Assembly (NCBI GenBank): GCA_964348185.1
Contig: CAYGBW010000056.1
Span: 1 to 30,243, forward strand
Origin: CAYGBW01 sp964348185
GTDB taxonomy: Bacteria; Desulfobacterota; BSN033; WVXP01
Reading direction: 5' to 3'
Length of the DNA: 30,243 nt
Position numbers and translations under genes: made by a program. Below, piece after piece: positions 15,970 through 23,154 of the stretch (position 1 is the stretch's first letter; each line of letters opens with the position of its first letter). Below the pieces are notes generated by a model that did not search any database, was not told the DNA's origin, and saw nothing but the letters and a program-made list of their open reading frames with translations.

Positions 15970-17412
15970 ATGGAGTACGAAGCGATTATCGGGCTTGAGA
16001 TACACGCTCAACTGTTAACCGAATCGAAGATCTTCTGCTCCTGTGCCACTGCTTTTGGGGCAGAGCCCAATTCTCATACGTGCCCGGTATGCACGGGCCT
16101 TCCTGGATCCCTTCCCGTAGTCAACCGCAAAGTCGTCGAGTTTGCGATCAAGATGGGTCTGGCCACCTATTCCACGATTGCCCGGCGTTGCCTTTTTGCG
16201 CGAAAGAACTACTTCTATCCAGACCTGCCAAAGGGGTATCAGATATCCCAATACGAGATGCCTCTGGCTGAAAATGGCTATGTGGAGATCCTCACAGATG
16301 GGAAAACCAAGAGAATCGGTATCATTCGGGTCCACATGGAAGAGGATGCGGGCAAACTCATCCATCAAGACGAATCCATGGAGACAAGCCAGTTTAGCTT
16401 GGTGGACTTCAACCGGACCGGGGTGCCTCTGATCGAGATCGTCAGTGCCCCGGACCTTCGAACCCCTCAGGAGGCGGCCGACTATCTCCGGATCCTGAGC
16501 AGTATCCTCCAATATCTCGAGATCTGTGATGGCAAGATGGAGGAGGGGAGCCTGCGGTGCGATGCCAATGTGTCGATCCGGCCCCGTGGGGAAGAGGCTT
16601 TTGGGATCCGTACCGAGTTGAAGAACATGAATTCCTTTCGCCATGTTGAAAGGGCCCTGGACTATGAGATAAAACGGCAGATCGAGTTATCCGAAGCCGG
16701 GGAGGCTGTGGTTCAGGAGACCCGACTGTGGGACCCCCATCGTTCGATGACGGTTTCCATGAGGGGAAAGGAAGAGGCCCATGACTATCGCTACTTCCCT
16801 GATCCTGATCTTCTTCCCCTGATTATTGATGCCGAATGGGTCGAACAGATCAGAGAGGGGCTTCCCGAATTACCCATGGAAAAACGGAGGCGGTTTGTCG
16901 ACCAGTACCGGATTCCAGAATACGATGCCGCCCTCCTGACTGCCTCGAGAGCCCTTGCGGACTACTACGAGGATGCAGTCAGGATCTTTCCAGAGCCCAA
17001 GACCGTCAGCAATTGGGTCATGGGAGAACTCCTTGGAGCGCTCAACCGGGATAACCGGGAGATTACAGACTGCCCGGTTACCCCTACCCTTCTCGGGGGG
17101 ATGCTTCAGCTGATCAAAGACGGCACGATTAGCGGAAAGATCGCCAAAACGGTTTTTGAAGAGATGTACCGGACTGGCAAGGACGCTGTCCGCGTGGTCA
17201 AGGAGAAGGGGCTGGTTCAGGTGACCGATCATAGCGTCGTCGAGGAGGCGATCGGGCGGATTCTGGAGGCAAATCCCGACCTCCTGGAGGCCTATCGGAA
17301 GGGGAAGGAGAAACTCTTTGGCTTTTTCGTGGGTCAGGTGATGAGGGAGACTCGGGGGAAGGCAAACCCCCAATTGGTCAATGAACTCCTGAGGAAGAAA
17401 CTGAGGCAGTAA
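15970..17412 (+). CDS. gatB: Aspartyl/glutamyl-tRNA(Asn/Gln) amidotransferase subunit B
   Basis: GatB is the kinase/transamidase subunit of GatCAB, which converts Glu-tRNA(Gln) and Asp-tRNA(Asn) to the amidated forms using ammonia from GatA. The protein is 480 residues, the normal length. The N-terminus IIGLEIHAQL carries the metal ligands E10 and H12. Four cysteines at 23, 25, 38 and 41 (FCSCATAF, then CPVCTGLPG) match the zinc-binding form. Other signatures are KNYFYPDLPKGYQISQYE, EEDAGKLIH, DFNRTGVPLIEIVS, SLRCDANVS and ELKNMNSF. The C-terminal GatB/Yqey tail domain includes NPQLVNELLRKKL. AGGAAGGA lies just upstream of the ATG. gatA and gatC are not in the window. Confidence 0.97.
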   Translation: MEYEAIIGLEIHAQLLTESKIFCSCATAFGAEPNSHTCPVCTGLPGSLPVVNRKVVEFAIKMGLATYSTIARRCLFARKNYFYPDLPKGYQISQYEMPLAENGYVEILTDGKTKRIGIIRVHMEEDAGKLIHQDESMETSQFSLVDFNRTGVPLIEIVSAPDLRTPQEAADYLRILSSILQYLEICDGKMEEGSLRCDANVSIRPRGEEAFGIRTELKNMNSFRHVERALDYEIKRQIELSEAGEAVVQETRLWDPHRSMTVSMRGKEEAHDYRYFPDPDLLPLIIDAEWVEQIREGLPELPMEKRRRFVDQYRIPEYDAALLTASRALADYYEDAVRIFPEPKTVSNWVMGELLGALNRDNREITDCPVTPTLLGGMLQLIKDGTISGKIAKTVFEEMYRTGKDAVRVVKEKGLVQVTDHSVVEEAIGRILEANPDLLEAYRKGKEKLFGFFVGQVMRETRGKANPQLVNELLRKKLRQ

Positions 17413-17460
17413 GAAAGGGGAAAGGGGTCTCTGAGAGAACCAGCTCTGAACAGATCGTGT

Positions 17461-17510
17461 CCGTGGTCCGTTGTTCGTGCTCGTGTTCGTTGTTCGCAGT
17501 TCGTTGCAGC
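17461..17510. repeat. GTTCGT-type degenerate short repeats
   Basis: The gap between gatB and mtnA contains a run of near-copies of (C/T)GTTCGT/GTTGTTCG over about 50 bases. It resembles the quasi-periodic intergenic filler seen at several other gaps of this window. No gene or terminator is seen here. Confidence 0.5.
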
Positions 17511-17617
17511 TGACGGCCGAGTGCTGACAACCGCCACCATAAAAAAAGACTTCTGAGCAGCGAAGAACGACCTTTTGGAGTTTTTCAGGGATCTCCTGAA
17601 GAGGGAATAACAAGACC

Positions 17618-18664
17618 ATGTCCTTCAGAACCATTGAATGGAAGGGTGACCATGTGGTCTTCTTGGATCAGAGACGTCTTCCCCATGAAGAGGTATACGT
17701 GGAATGTTGGAACTTTGACTCGGTGGTCGATGCGATCCGGGACATGGCGGTCCGTGGGGCCCCTGCGATCGGAGTGGCAGCAGCCCTGGGTCTGGCTCTG
17801 GGAGCCATGAGCATCGAGACCCGAGACGTGGATTGTTTTGTCCGTCGATTCGGTCAGCTCTGCGATCGGATGGGGGAGGCAAGACCCACGGGGATCAATC
17901 TTTTCTGGGCCATTAAGCGAATGGAGCGAATTTTGCATTCCCCCCCTTTGGGGGGGGTGAATCAAGCCGTCGAGCGTTTGAAGGCTGAGGCCCTTGCCAT
18001 ATTGGATGAGGACATTGAGACCAACATGCGGATCGGCGAGGCGGGCAGAGGTATGATCCGAGACGGGGACACGGTGCTGACCCATTGTAATGCGGGAAGC
18101 CTGGCGACAGCAGGATACGGTACGGCCCTGGGCGTGATCAGAGCCGCTGTTGCCGAGGGCAAGAAGGTCAGGGTTTTTGTGGATGAGACCCGTCCTCGCC
18201 TGCAGGGGGCTCGTCTGACCGCCTGGGAACTAATCAAAGAAAATATTCCGGTGACCCTTATTTCGGACAGTGTGGCCGGCTATGTCATGAAGCAGGGCGA
18301 GATCAGTCTCGTCCTGGTTGGAGCCGACCGGATCGCGAGCAATGGCGATGTAGCGAATAAGATAGGCACCTATGGTCTGGCCCGATTGGCGCGGGTCCAC
18401 GCCATTCCCTTCTATGTGGCCGCCCCGGTTTCAACGATCGACTTCACCCTCTTGGAGGGGAGCCAGATTCCTATCGAGGAACGGGCGCCAACAGAGGTGA
18501 CGAAGATTGGTCACGAGACCATTGCTCCCCACGGCGTTGAGGTGATTAATCCTGCCTTTGATGTGACCCCGGGTCGGTTTATTGACGGAATTATCACCGA
18601 ACAGGGTGTTTTGAGAAGGCCCTTCAAGAGGGCCATAAGAGCTTTGATGAGCCAGGCGTCGTGA
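17618..18664 (+). CDS. mtnA: S-methyl-5-thioribose-1-phosphate isomerase
   Basis: MtnA isomerises methylthioribose-1-phosphate to methylthioribulose-1-phosphate in the methionine salvage pathway. The protein has 348 residues, as usual. Catalytic Cys157 (THCNAGSLAT) and Asp237 (LVGADRIASNGDVANKIGT) are present, with RGAPAIGVAAALG (47-59), FVDETRPRLQGARLTAWEL and AAPVSTID, which separate it from the eIF2B alpha/beta/delta relatives. GAGGGA lies 11 bases before the ATG. The stop overlaps the next gene's GTG by four bases (GTGA), so the two are translationally coupled. Some bacterial homologues act on related 5-deoxypentose phosphates, so the substrate is probable, not proven. Confidence 0.95.
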   Translation: MSFRTIEWKGDHVVFLDQRRLPHEEVYVECWNFDSVVDAIRDMAVRGAPAIGVAAALGLALGAMSIETRDVDCFVRRFGQLCDRMGEARPTGINLFWAIKRMERILHSPPLGGVNQAVERLKAEALAILDEDIETNMRIGEAGRGMIRDGDTVLTHCNAGSLATAGYGTALGVIRAAVAEGKKVRVFVDETRPRLQGARLTAWELIKENIPVTLISDSVAGYVMKQGEISLVLVGADRIASNGDVANKIGTYGLARLARVHAIPFYVAAPVSTIDFTLLEGSQIPIEERAPTEVTKIGHETIAPHGVEVINPAFDVTPGRFIDGIITEQGVLRRPFKRAIRALMSQAS

Positions 18665-19470
18665 ATCGGATCATCACCCTCCTCAGTGATTTCGGATCCA
18701 AAGATGGGTATGTGGGGGCTATGAAGGGAGTGATTCTCCGGATCAATCCCCAGGCCCTTCCGGTCGACATCACCCACGAGATCGAGGCCCATGACATTGC
18801 GGCTGGGGCTTTCGTCCTGGGGAGTGCATACAGCGATTTCCCGACAGGAACCATCCATGTTGCCGTGGTCGATCCAGGCGTTGGGGGTCAGAGGAGAGCC
18901 ATCATTCTCGAAACTGCGGGGGGGTATTTTGTCGGTCCTGACAACGGGATATTTACCCTGGTCTATGAGAGAGAGACCGTTCGTCGGACCGTGGCCATTG
19001 AGAATGAGAAGTTCAGAGCGTCGACAGTCAGCCGAACCTTTCACGGAAGGGACGTTTTCGCTCCTGCCGCAGCCTATCTCTCTCTGGAAGTTCCTGTGGA
19101 GCTGTTTGGTCCTCCTGTGGATGCCGGAGTGGTGCTGCCCTTTGCCCGCCCCCGTGTCGCGGAGGGGATGGTCGAAGGGGAGGTCATCCATAGCGACCGT
19201 TTCGGAAATCTGATCACCAACATTCCCGCTCATGTGTTTGAGGCCTTTGTGGGGGGAGAAACGGGGACGGTCTGGGTGGCAGACCAGGAGGTTCACGGCC
19301 CCTATGAGAGTTATGAAGAGGGCCGACAGGGAGAGATCTTCGGCATCTTTGGGAGTTCCAATCTTCTGGAGATTTCCGCGAAGGGGCAAAATGCCCAGCA
19401 GATGCTGGGACTGGGTAGGGGAGCAGTCGTGCGCGTGTTAAGGCCTTTGAAGGGTGGGGTACAAGAATGA
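18661..19470 (+). CDS. SAM hydrolase (adenosyl-forming; SAM hydroxide adenosyltransferase, DUF62)
   Basis: The family cleaves S-adenosylmethionine with water to adenosine and methionine and is homologous to fluorinase/chlorinase. The protein has 269 residues. Signatures: ITLLSDFGSKDGYVGAMKG (D10), VVDPGVGG, GPDNGIF, TFHGRDVFAPAAAYLS, and C-terminal SDRFGNLITNI and FGSSNLLEIS. The 20-odd residue insert that marks fluorinase is not apparent. It starts with GTG inside the mtnA stop (GTGA), and its own stop overlaps the next ATG (ATGA). The pairing with MtnA suggests handling of SAM-derived nucleosides. Why bacteria hydrolyse SAM this way is not established. Confidence 0.92.
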   Translation: MNRIITLLSDFGSKDGYVGAMKGVILRINPQALPVDITHEIEAHDIAAGAFVLGSAYSDFPTGTIHVAVVDPGVGGQRRAIILETAGGYFVGPDNGIFTLVYERETVRRTVAIENEKFRASTVSRTFHGRDVFAPAAAYLSLEVPVELFGPPVDAGVVLPFARPRVAEGMVEGEVIHSDRFGNLITNIPAHVFEAFVGGETGTVWVADQEVHGPYESYEEGRQGEIFGIFGSSNLLEISAKGQNAQQMLGLGRGAVVRVLRPLKGGVQE

Positions 19471-21056
19471 GTCAACGGGTCATCGGCCTCGACATGGGGA
19501 CCCATTCAATCAAAGCAGCGGTCCTGCTGCAGAGCCGCTGGAGTGGCTTTGAGTTGGCCGGGTTTTTTAAGGAAAACGTCGATCGTGATGATTCCGTTCC
19601 TGAGAGGGAGCGCGTGGCATCGGCCCTGGGGAGGCTCTTTTCAGAGAACAGGCTGAAAAGTGACGTGGTTGCCGTTTCCATGCCAGGGCTGGCCGTGTCT
19701 ACCCGGATCATCACCCTTCCCTTTACGGACCGTAAAAAGATTGCCCGGGTGATTTCGTTCGAGGTTGAGGGATACATCCCATTCGCCCTTGAGGATGTGG
19801 TGATCTCCTATCACATTCTCGGGCAAGAAGAAGGAAAAACAAGACTTCTCGCGGTCTCTGTCAGGAAGGACATCTTGAGGGAAAATCTCGAGACCCTGGC
19901 TGGGGCGGGAGTGGTTCCCAGAATCGTGGATGTGGACTTCATGGCTCAGTTCAACCTGTCCCAGGGTGAGCTGAACGAGACCGAAGGGTGTTATGCGATT
20001 ATCGATGTTGGGGAGTCAAAGACCTCAGTCTGTATAGTCGACGGCGGCACACTGGGATTTGGCCGTTCTATCCCCGTGGCTGGTCGGGCCATCACCCGGG
20101 GCATTGAAAAGGAGTTTGGCCTGTCTCCAGAAGAATCGGAACGATTAAAGGAGACGGAGGCCTTTCTTCCCCTGGGAGATCAAGATCCCGTCGCTGGAGA
20201 TCAAAAGCGAATCTGCCGTGTTGTCGAATCAGCCGTGGTGCCCATGACGCAGGAAATAGCCCGAACATTCTACGCCTTTGAAGCTGAGGCTCAGAAAAGG
20301 GTGGATCGGATCTTTCTCTGCGGTGGGACCACACAGCTCACCAACTTCTCAGCCTATCTTTCTGAAAAGATGGAGATCCCGGTTGCTCAGCTTCCTTTGC
20401 ATATATCGGGAGGGTTCAAGCCAGATCCCCAAGACCGGGCTCTCATCCCCCATGCCTATGGCCTGGGCATGCGGGCCGTGGCTAACGGGCGGTACTCTCA
20501 GGTCAATTTCCTGAAGGACGAGTTTGCCTACCGGACCGAGATCAGCGGGAAGAGAGGCAAGATGGCCTACGTTGGTATCTCTCTTTGCCTGATTCTCTCC
20601 CTCTTTACCTTCAACGCTGTTGGTCGATACAAGGCAAAGACGCAGCGGTATGGGGAATTGGAAAGGCAGATTCGAAGGGTCTTCAAGGAGACTTTCCCGG
20701 GGGTGAAGCAGACCGGGGGGGAAAAGCAGCAAATGATGGTCAAGATTCAGGAGCTTCAGAAGGAATCCCAGGCTCTGACCTCTCTGGGGGGCTCGCCTGT
20801 GACTGTCCTCGACCTGATGCGTGAGATCACCGAAAGGGTTCCACCGGAAGTGGAGGCGGATATCGACGCCTTTTCCTATGCCGGCGAAAAGGTTCGCCTC
20901 AGTGGCCGGACCGATTCCTTCGAGTCTGTGGACCGGATCCTGAAAGCACTGCAGGGTTTCGATCTGTTTGAAAATGTCTCCCTCTCAAACGCGAAGGTGG
21001 ATGCGAAAGACAACAAGGTAGATTTTAAGCTGTCTATTTCGCTCCAATCCTCATAG
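19467..21056 (+). CDS. gspL: Type II secretion system protein GspL (PilM-like domain fused to periplasmic PilN-like domain)
   Basis: GspL is the inner-membrane platform protein that recruits the GspE ATPase of the type II secretion system. The protein has 529 residues. The cytosolic actin-like PilM/GspL domain covers about 1-345 (VIGLDMGTHSIKAAVL phosphate-1-like motif, AIIDVGESKTSVCIV, IFLCGGTTQL). A juxtamembrane segment VNFLKDEFAYRTE matches GspL, followed by one TM at about 366-385. A coiled region with FKETFPGVK and a ferredoxin-like periplasmic domain (about 445-529) end the protein. FKETFPGVK and the fused TM plus periplasmic domain favour GspL over free-standing PilM. It overlaps the SAM hydrolase stop by four bases. 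gspM follows after 10 bases. Confidence 0.88.
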   Translation: MSQRVIGLDMGTHSIKAAVLLQSRWSGFELAGFFKENVDRDDSVPERERVASALGRLFSENRLKSDVVAVSMPGLAVSTRIITLPFTDRKKIARVISFEVEGYIPFALEDVVISYHILGQEEGKTRLLAVSVRKDILRENLETLAGAGVVPRIVDVDFMAQFNLSQGELNETEGCYAIIDVGESKTSVCIVDGGTLGFGRSIPVAGRAITRGIEKEFGLSPEESERLKETEAFLPLGDQDPVAGDQKRICRVVESAVVPMTQEIARTFYAFEAEAQKRVDRIFLCGGTTQLTNFSAYLSEKMEIPVAQLPLHISGGFKPDPQDRALIPHAYGLGMRAVANGRYSQVNFLKDEFAYRTEISGKRGKMAYVGISLCLILSLFTFNAVGRYKAKTQRYGELERQIRRVFKETFPGVKQTGGEKQQMMVKIQELQKESQALTSLGGSPVTVLDLMREITERVPPEVEADIDAFSYAGEKVRLSGRTDSFESVDRILKALQGFDLFENVSLSNAKVDAKDNKVDFKLSISLQSS

Positions 21057-21066
21057 GAATCGGGCG

Positions 21067-21636
21067 ATGATCAGAATCAGCCCAACAGAGAAGAGAACGC
21101 TTTTGCTAGGGGGGTGCGTCGTCTTGGCCCTCCTTGTCTACTTTCTGGTTGTTTCCCGTTACATGAGAGAGATGGACCTCTTGGATCGACGAATAGCCCG
21201 GAAGACCGAGGAGCTGGAAGAGGTTTTGACTTTGCAGCGGCAGTATACTCGCCTCAAGGAAAAAGCAGAGATTCTGGAGGATATGGTCCATTCGACTCCG
21301 GGTTTCTCCCTTCTCTCCTTTCTGGAGAATCTGGCCACTCAGAACCGGATCAAGACACAAATCGCCTACATGAAACCCCTGACCACGCCGGGGAATGAAA
21401 CGTACAAGGAGTCATCAGTGGAGATGAAACTGGAAAGCATCACCCTGCAACAGCTGGTCAACTACCTGTACCAGGTAGAGCGGTCTTCACAACCCATTCG
21501 AATCAAGAGACTCAATATTGCCAAGAAAAAGGAGAAGGCCTATCTGGATGTAACGCTCCAGGCTTCGACGTTCGAGCCCCGGGAGGGGAGTGGTGGGCCT
21601 CGGAGGGAAAAGGCCAAAGCCACAGGAATGAGGTAA
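21067..21636 (+). CDS. gspM: Type II secretion system protein GspM
   Basis: GspM is the small inner-membrane partner of GspL in the type II secretion platform. The protein has 189 residues: short cytosolic N-terminus (SPTEKRTLLLGG), one TM (about 12-30), a periplasmic coiled coil (about 35-75, RRIARKTEELEEVLTLQRQYTRL split over two helices) and a ferredoxin-like fold (about 80-170) with ESITLQQLVNYLYQVE and IRIKRLNIAKKKEKAYLDV. The C-terminus is a polar tail. It follows gspL by 10 bases. No other gsp gene is in this window: the next 490 bases are repeats and then endonuclease V, so the rest of the system must be elsewhere or lost. Confidence 0.82.
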   Translation: MIRISPTEKRTLLLGGCVVLALLVYFLVVSRYMREMDLLDRRIARKTEELEEVLTLQRQYTRLKEKAEILEDMVHSTPGFSLLSFLENLATQNRIKTQIAYMKPLTTPGNETYKESSVEMKLESITLQQLVNYLYQVERSSQPIRIKRLNIAKKKEKAYLDVTLQASTFEPREGSGGPRREKAKATGMR

Positions 21637-21728
21637 GCGTTCAGGACTCGGCAATCACCCTTCGGTCGAACCCAAAAGAGCGTTCGATACCTGATCGCTG
21701 GTGACTGGACCCTAATGAGTGCCAACTA

Positions 21729-21747
21729 CCGCCCCTGAAAGGGGTGG
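21729..21747. terminator. GC-rich hairpin after the mtnA-gspM unit
   Basis: CCGCCCCT pairs with AGGGGTGG around GAA (one G-T pair). No T tract follows at once, so intrinsic termination is uncertain; it lies about 95 bases after the gspM stop. Confidence 0.3.
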
Positions 21748-21784
21748 CTTGATCGTGACCCCAAGAAGGTCTTATATCTTTCTC

Positions 21785-21818
21785 TCACAGAGCCCGCAGA
21801 GACCCAGAGTTTTTTTAG
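21785..21818. repeat. CAGAG-type periodic intergenic repeat with T tract
   Basis: Near-copies of CACAGAG, CGCAGAGA and CCAGAG lie in series, ending in seven Ts. It resembles the CGCAGAGACGCAGAG filler found between genes in several bacterial phyla (from memory). Confidence 0.45.
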
Positions 21819-21847
21819 CTGAATCTTTGAGAGGAAGATTACAAGAA

Positions 21848-21953
21848 TGTTCGATTCGTTCAAGACGCAAATCCATTTCGAAATAACCAAACCACCCGAA
21901 CACTAAATGAAGCCGCTCGAACAAGCGAAGCGATCGAACAATTCGAACGATTG
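21848..21953. repeat. TTCGAA/CGAAC-rich intergenic repeat
   Basis: TTCGAT, TTCGAA, CCGAAC, TCGAAC (several) and AGCGAAGCGATC occur across about 105 bases. The word AGCGAAGCGATC recurs in the hairpin at 28508-28558. Confidence 0.5.
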
Positions 21954-21975
21954 GGACCTCTCTGAGCGCTCTAGC

Positions 21976-21997
21976 GACCCTGAGCAGAGCCGAAGGG
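21976..21997. repeat. CCCTGAGC...CCGAAGGG short palindromic-type element
   Basis: The sequence matches the CCCTTCG-x-GCTCAGGG family of short intergenic repeats recalled from many bacterial genomes; this copy contains ACCCTGAGCAGAGCCGAAGGG. Confidence 0.4.
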
Positions 21998-22050
21998 GAG
22001 CGGGCGAGAGATAATCAGAACATCCTTTTCAAGAGTAAAGCTTGACTCTA

Positions 22051-22070
22051 CCCTCCCGCAAGCGGGAGGG
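22051..22070. terminator. Strong GC hairpin ahead of endonuclease V
   Basis: CCCTCCCG pairs perfectly with CGGGAGGG around CAAG. Only three Ts follow in the plus direction (GTTTCG), so it may be a terminator, a REP-like unit or a block to read-through from gspM. Confidence 0.4.
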
Positions 22071-22126
22071 GTTTCGAAACTACTAAACCCCGGGCCAGGT
22101 CATCTCCCAGGCGACTTCCCTGAGCC

Positions 22127-22810
22127 ATGGAGGCGAAGATCCTTCACCCGTGGAATGTCACCCCTCAAGAGGCGTTGCTCATTCAGAATTGCCTGAAAAA
22201 CCGGATTCTCCTCGCTCCAACAGGCAAACGGATCCAACGGATAGGGGGTGGTGATGTTTCCTACGCAAAAGGGGGGAATCGGCTGTTTGGCGCGATGGTG
22301 GTTCTCTCTTTCCCGGATCTGGGGCTCGTCGACCAGGCCTGGGAGGTGGGGACTGCCGATTTTCCCTATGTTCCCGGACTACTGAGCTTCCGAGAGGGCC
22401 CGATTCTCCTCGAGGTGGCAAAAAAGATCCGTCAGTCCCCTGACGTCTGGATTTTTGATGGCCAGGGGATTGCCCACCCCAGAGGGATGGGGCTCGCTTC
22501 TCATATGGGCCTTCTCCTGGACTGCCCATCCATTGGATGTGCCAAGAAACGACTGCTGGGACTCCACGGCCAGGTCGGACCTCGCAAGGGAGATTCTCAG
22601 AAACTGAGCGCCGATGATCGGGTGGTTGGGGCCGTCGTGAGAACGCGTGAGGGCGTAAAACCTGTCTATGTCTCCCCGGGATTCCGGATCGATCTCGAGG
22701 GGGCGATGAACCTGATCCTGAAGACAACCCCACGATACCGCACACCAGAACCCCTCCGCCAGGCCCACCTGCTGAGCAACAGGATTCGGAAGGAGAGGAC
22801 TAAGAGATAG
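22127..22810 (+). CDS. nfi: Endonuclease V (deoxyinosine 3'-endonuclease)
   Basis: Endonuclease V nicks DNA at the second phosphodiester bond 3' of deoxyinosine and starts repair of deaminated adenine. The protein has 227 residues, as usual. Active-site residues line up: D43 (GGGDVSYAKG), Y81 wedge (FPYVPGLLSFRE), E90, D111 (IFDGQGIAHPR) and H117. GLASHMGLLLDCPSIGCAK, AVVRTREGVKPVYVSPGFRI and YRTPEPLRQAH complete the family pattern. Numbering is one off the Thermotoga enzyme. No strong Shine-Dalgarno precedes the ATG. It stands alone between two repeat-rich gaps. Confidence 0.95.
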   Translation: MEAKILHPWNVTPQEALLIQNCLKNRILLAPTGKRIQRIGGGDVSYAKGGNRLFGAMVVLSFPDLGLVDQAWEVGTADFPYVPGLLSFREGPILLEVAKKIRQSPDVWIFDGQGIAHPRGMGLASHMGLLLDCPSIGCAKKRLLGLHGQVGPRKGDSQKLSADDRVVGAVVRTREGVKPVYVSPGFRIDLEGAMNLILKTTPRYRTPEPLRQAHLLSNRIRKERTKR

Positions 22811-23154
22811 GAGTCAGGAGTCAGAAGTCAGAATAAAGGAGGCGAGCCATAAGCCTCCAAGACATGGTTCTTTAGCAGAAAGCCCATCACCTCGTCCTTT
22901 CTCCCCATCTATCTACCGAGAGTTAGCCAAGGAGGGAAGTATTGGCGTTGACCTGTCCATTAGGGGGGGACTGCCATCCCAGTTCCGAACAAGACTCGGC
23001 TGACTGACGCTTATTTCAGTTCTATTCTGACTCCTGACCCCTTCTAAAATCAAAGGTGGATATCGATTTTGGTTGACATTCACCGATTTCTCCGCTTAAA
23101 TGCTAGACATGCGATAGAATTAGGGATAGCAGACCAAGAAAAGGATCATATAAA
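22811..23154. repeat. Repeat-bearing gap: GAGTCAG heptamers with an inverted copy, plus a short hairpin
   Basis: Three tandem 7-mers (GAGTCAG, GAGTCAG, AAGTCAG; 22811-22831) start right after the nfi stop. A 14-base inverted match to 22813-22826 lies at 23025-23038 (TTCTGACTCCTGAC). Between them is a small hairpin GGAGGC (22838-22843)/GCCTCC (22853-22858). No ORF is supported. The arrangement, inverted ends about 200 bases apart, is MITE-like, but no target-site duplication is evident. Confidence 0.5.
23073..23101 (+). promoter_or_regulatory. Sigma-70-type promoter for the aminotransferase gene
   Basis: TTGACA (23073-23078), 17-base spacer and TTAAAT (23096-23101), about 50 bases upstream of the ATG at 23155. 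Confidence 0.45.

Larger units (their letters stand above)
21637..22126. other. Repeat-rich non-coding gap after gspM
   Basis: I see no gene. The gap holds, in order: a hairpin CCGCCCCT/AGGGGTGG (21729-21747), a CACAGAG/GCAGAGAC/CAGAG quasi-repeat followed by a T tract (21785-21818), TTCGAA/CGAAC words (21848-21953), an ACCCTGAGCAGAGCCGAAGGG element (21976-21997) and a GC-rich hairpin (22051-22070). Confidence 0.6.

Noticed and set aside
22811..23040. Complete mobile element
   Set aside because: Inverted ends are short and imperfect, no transposase is present and no target-site duplication was seen.
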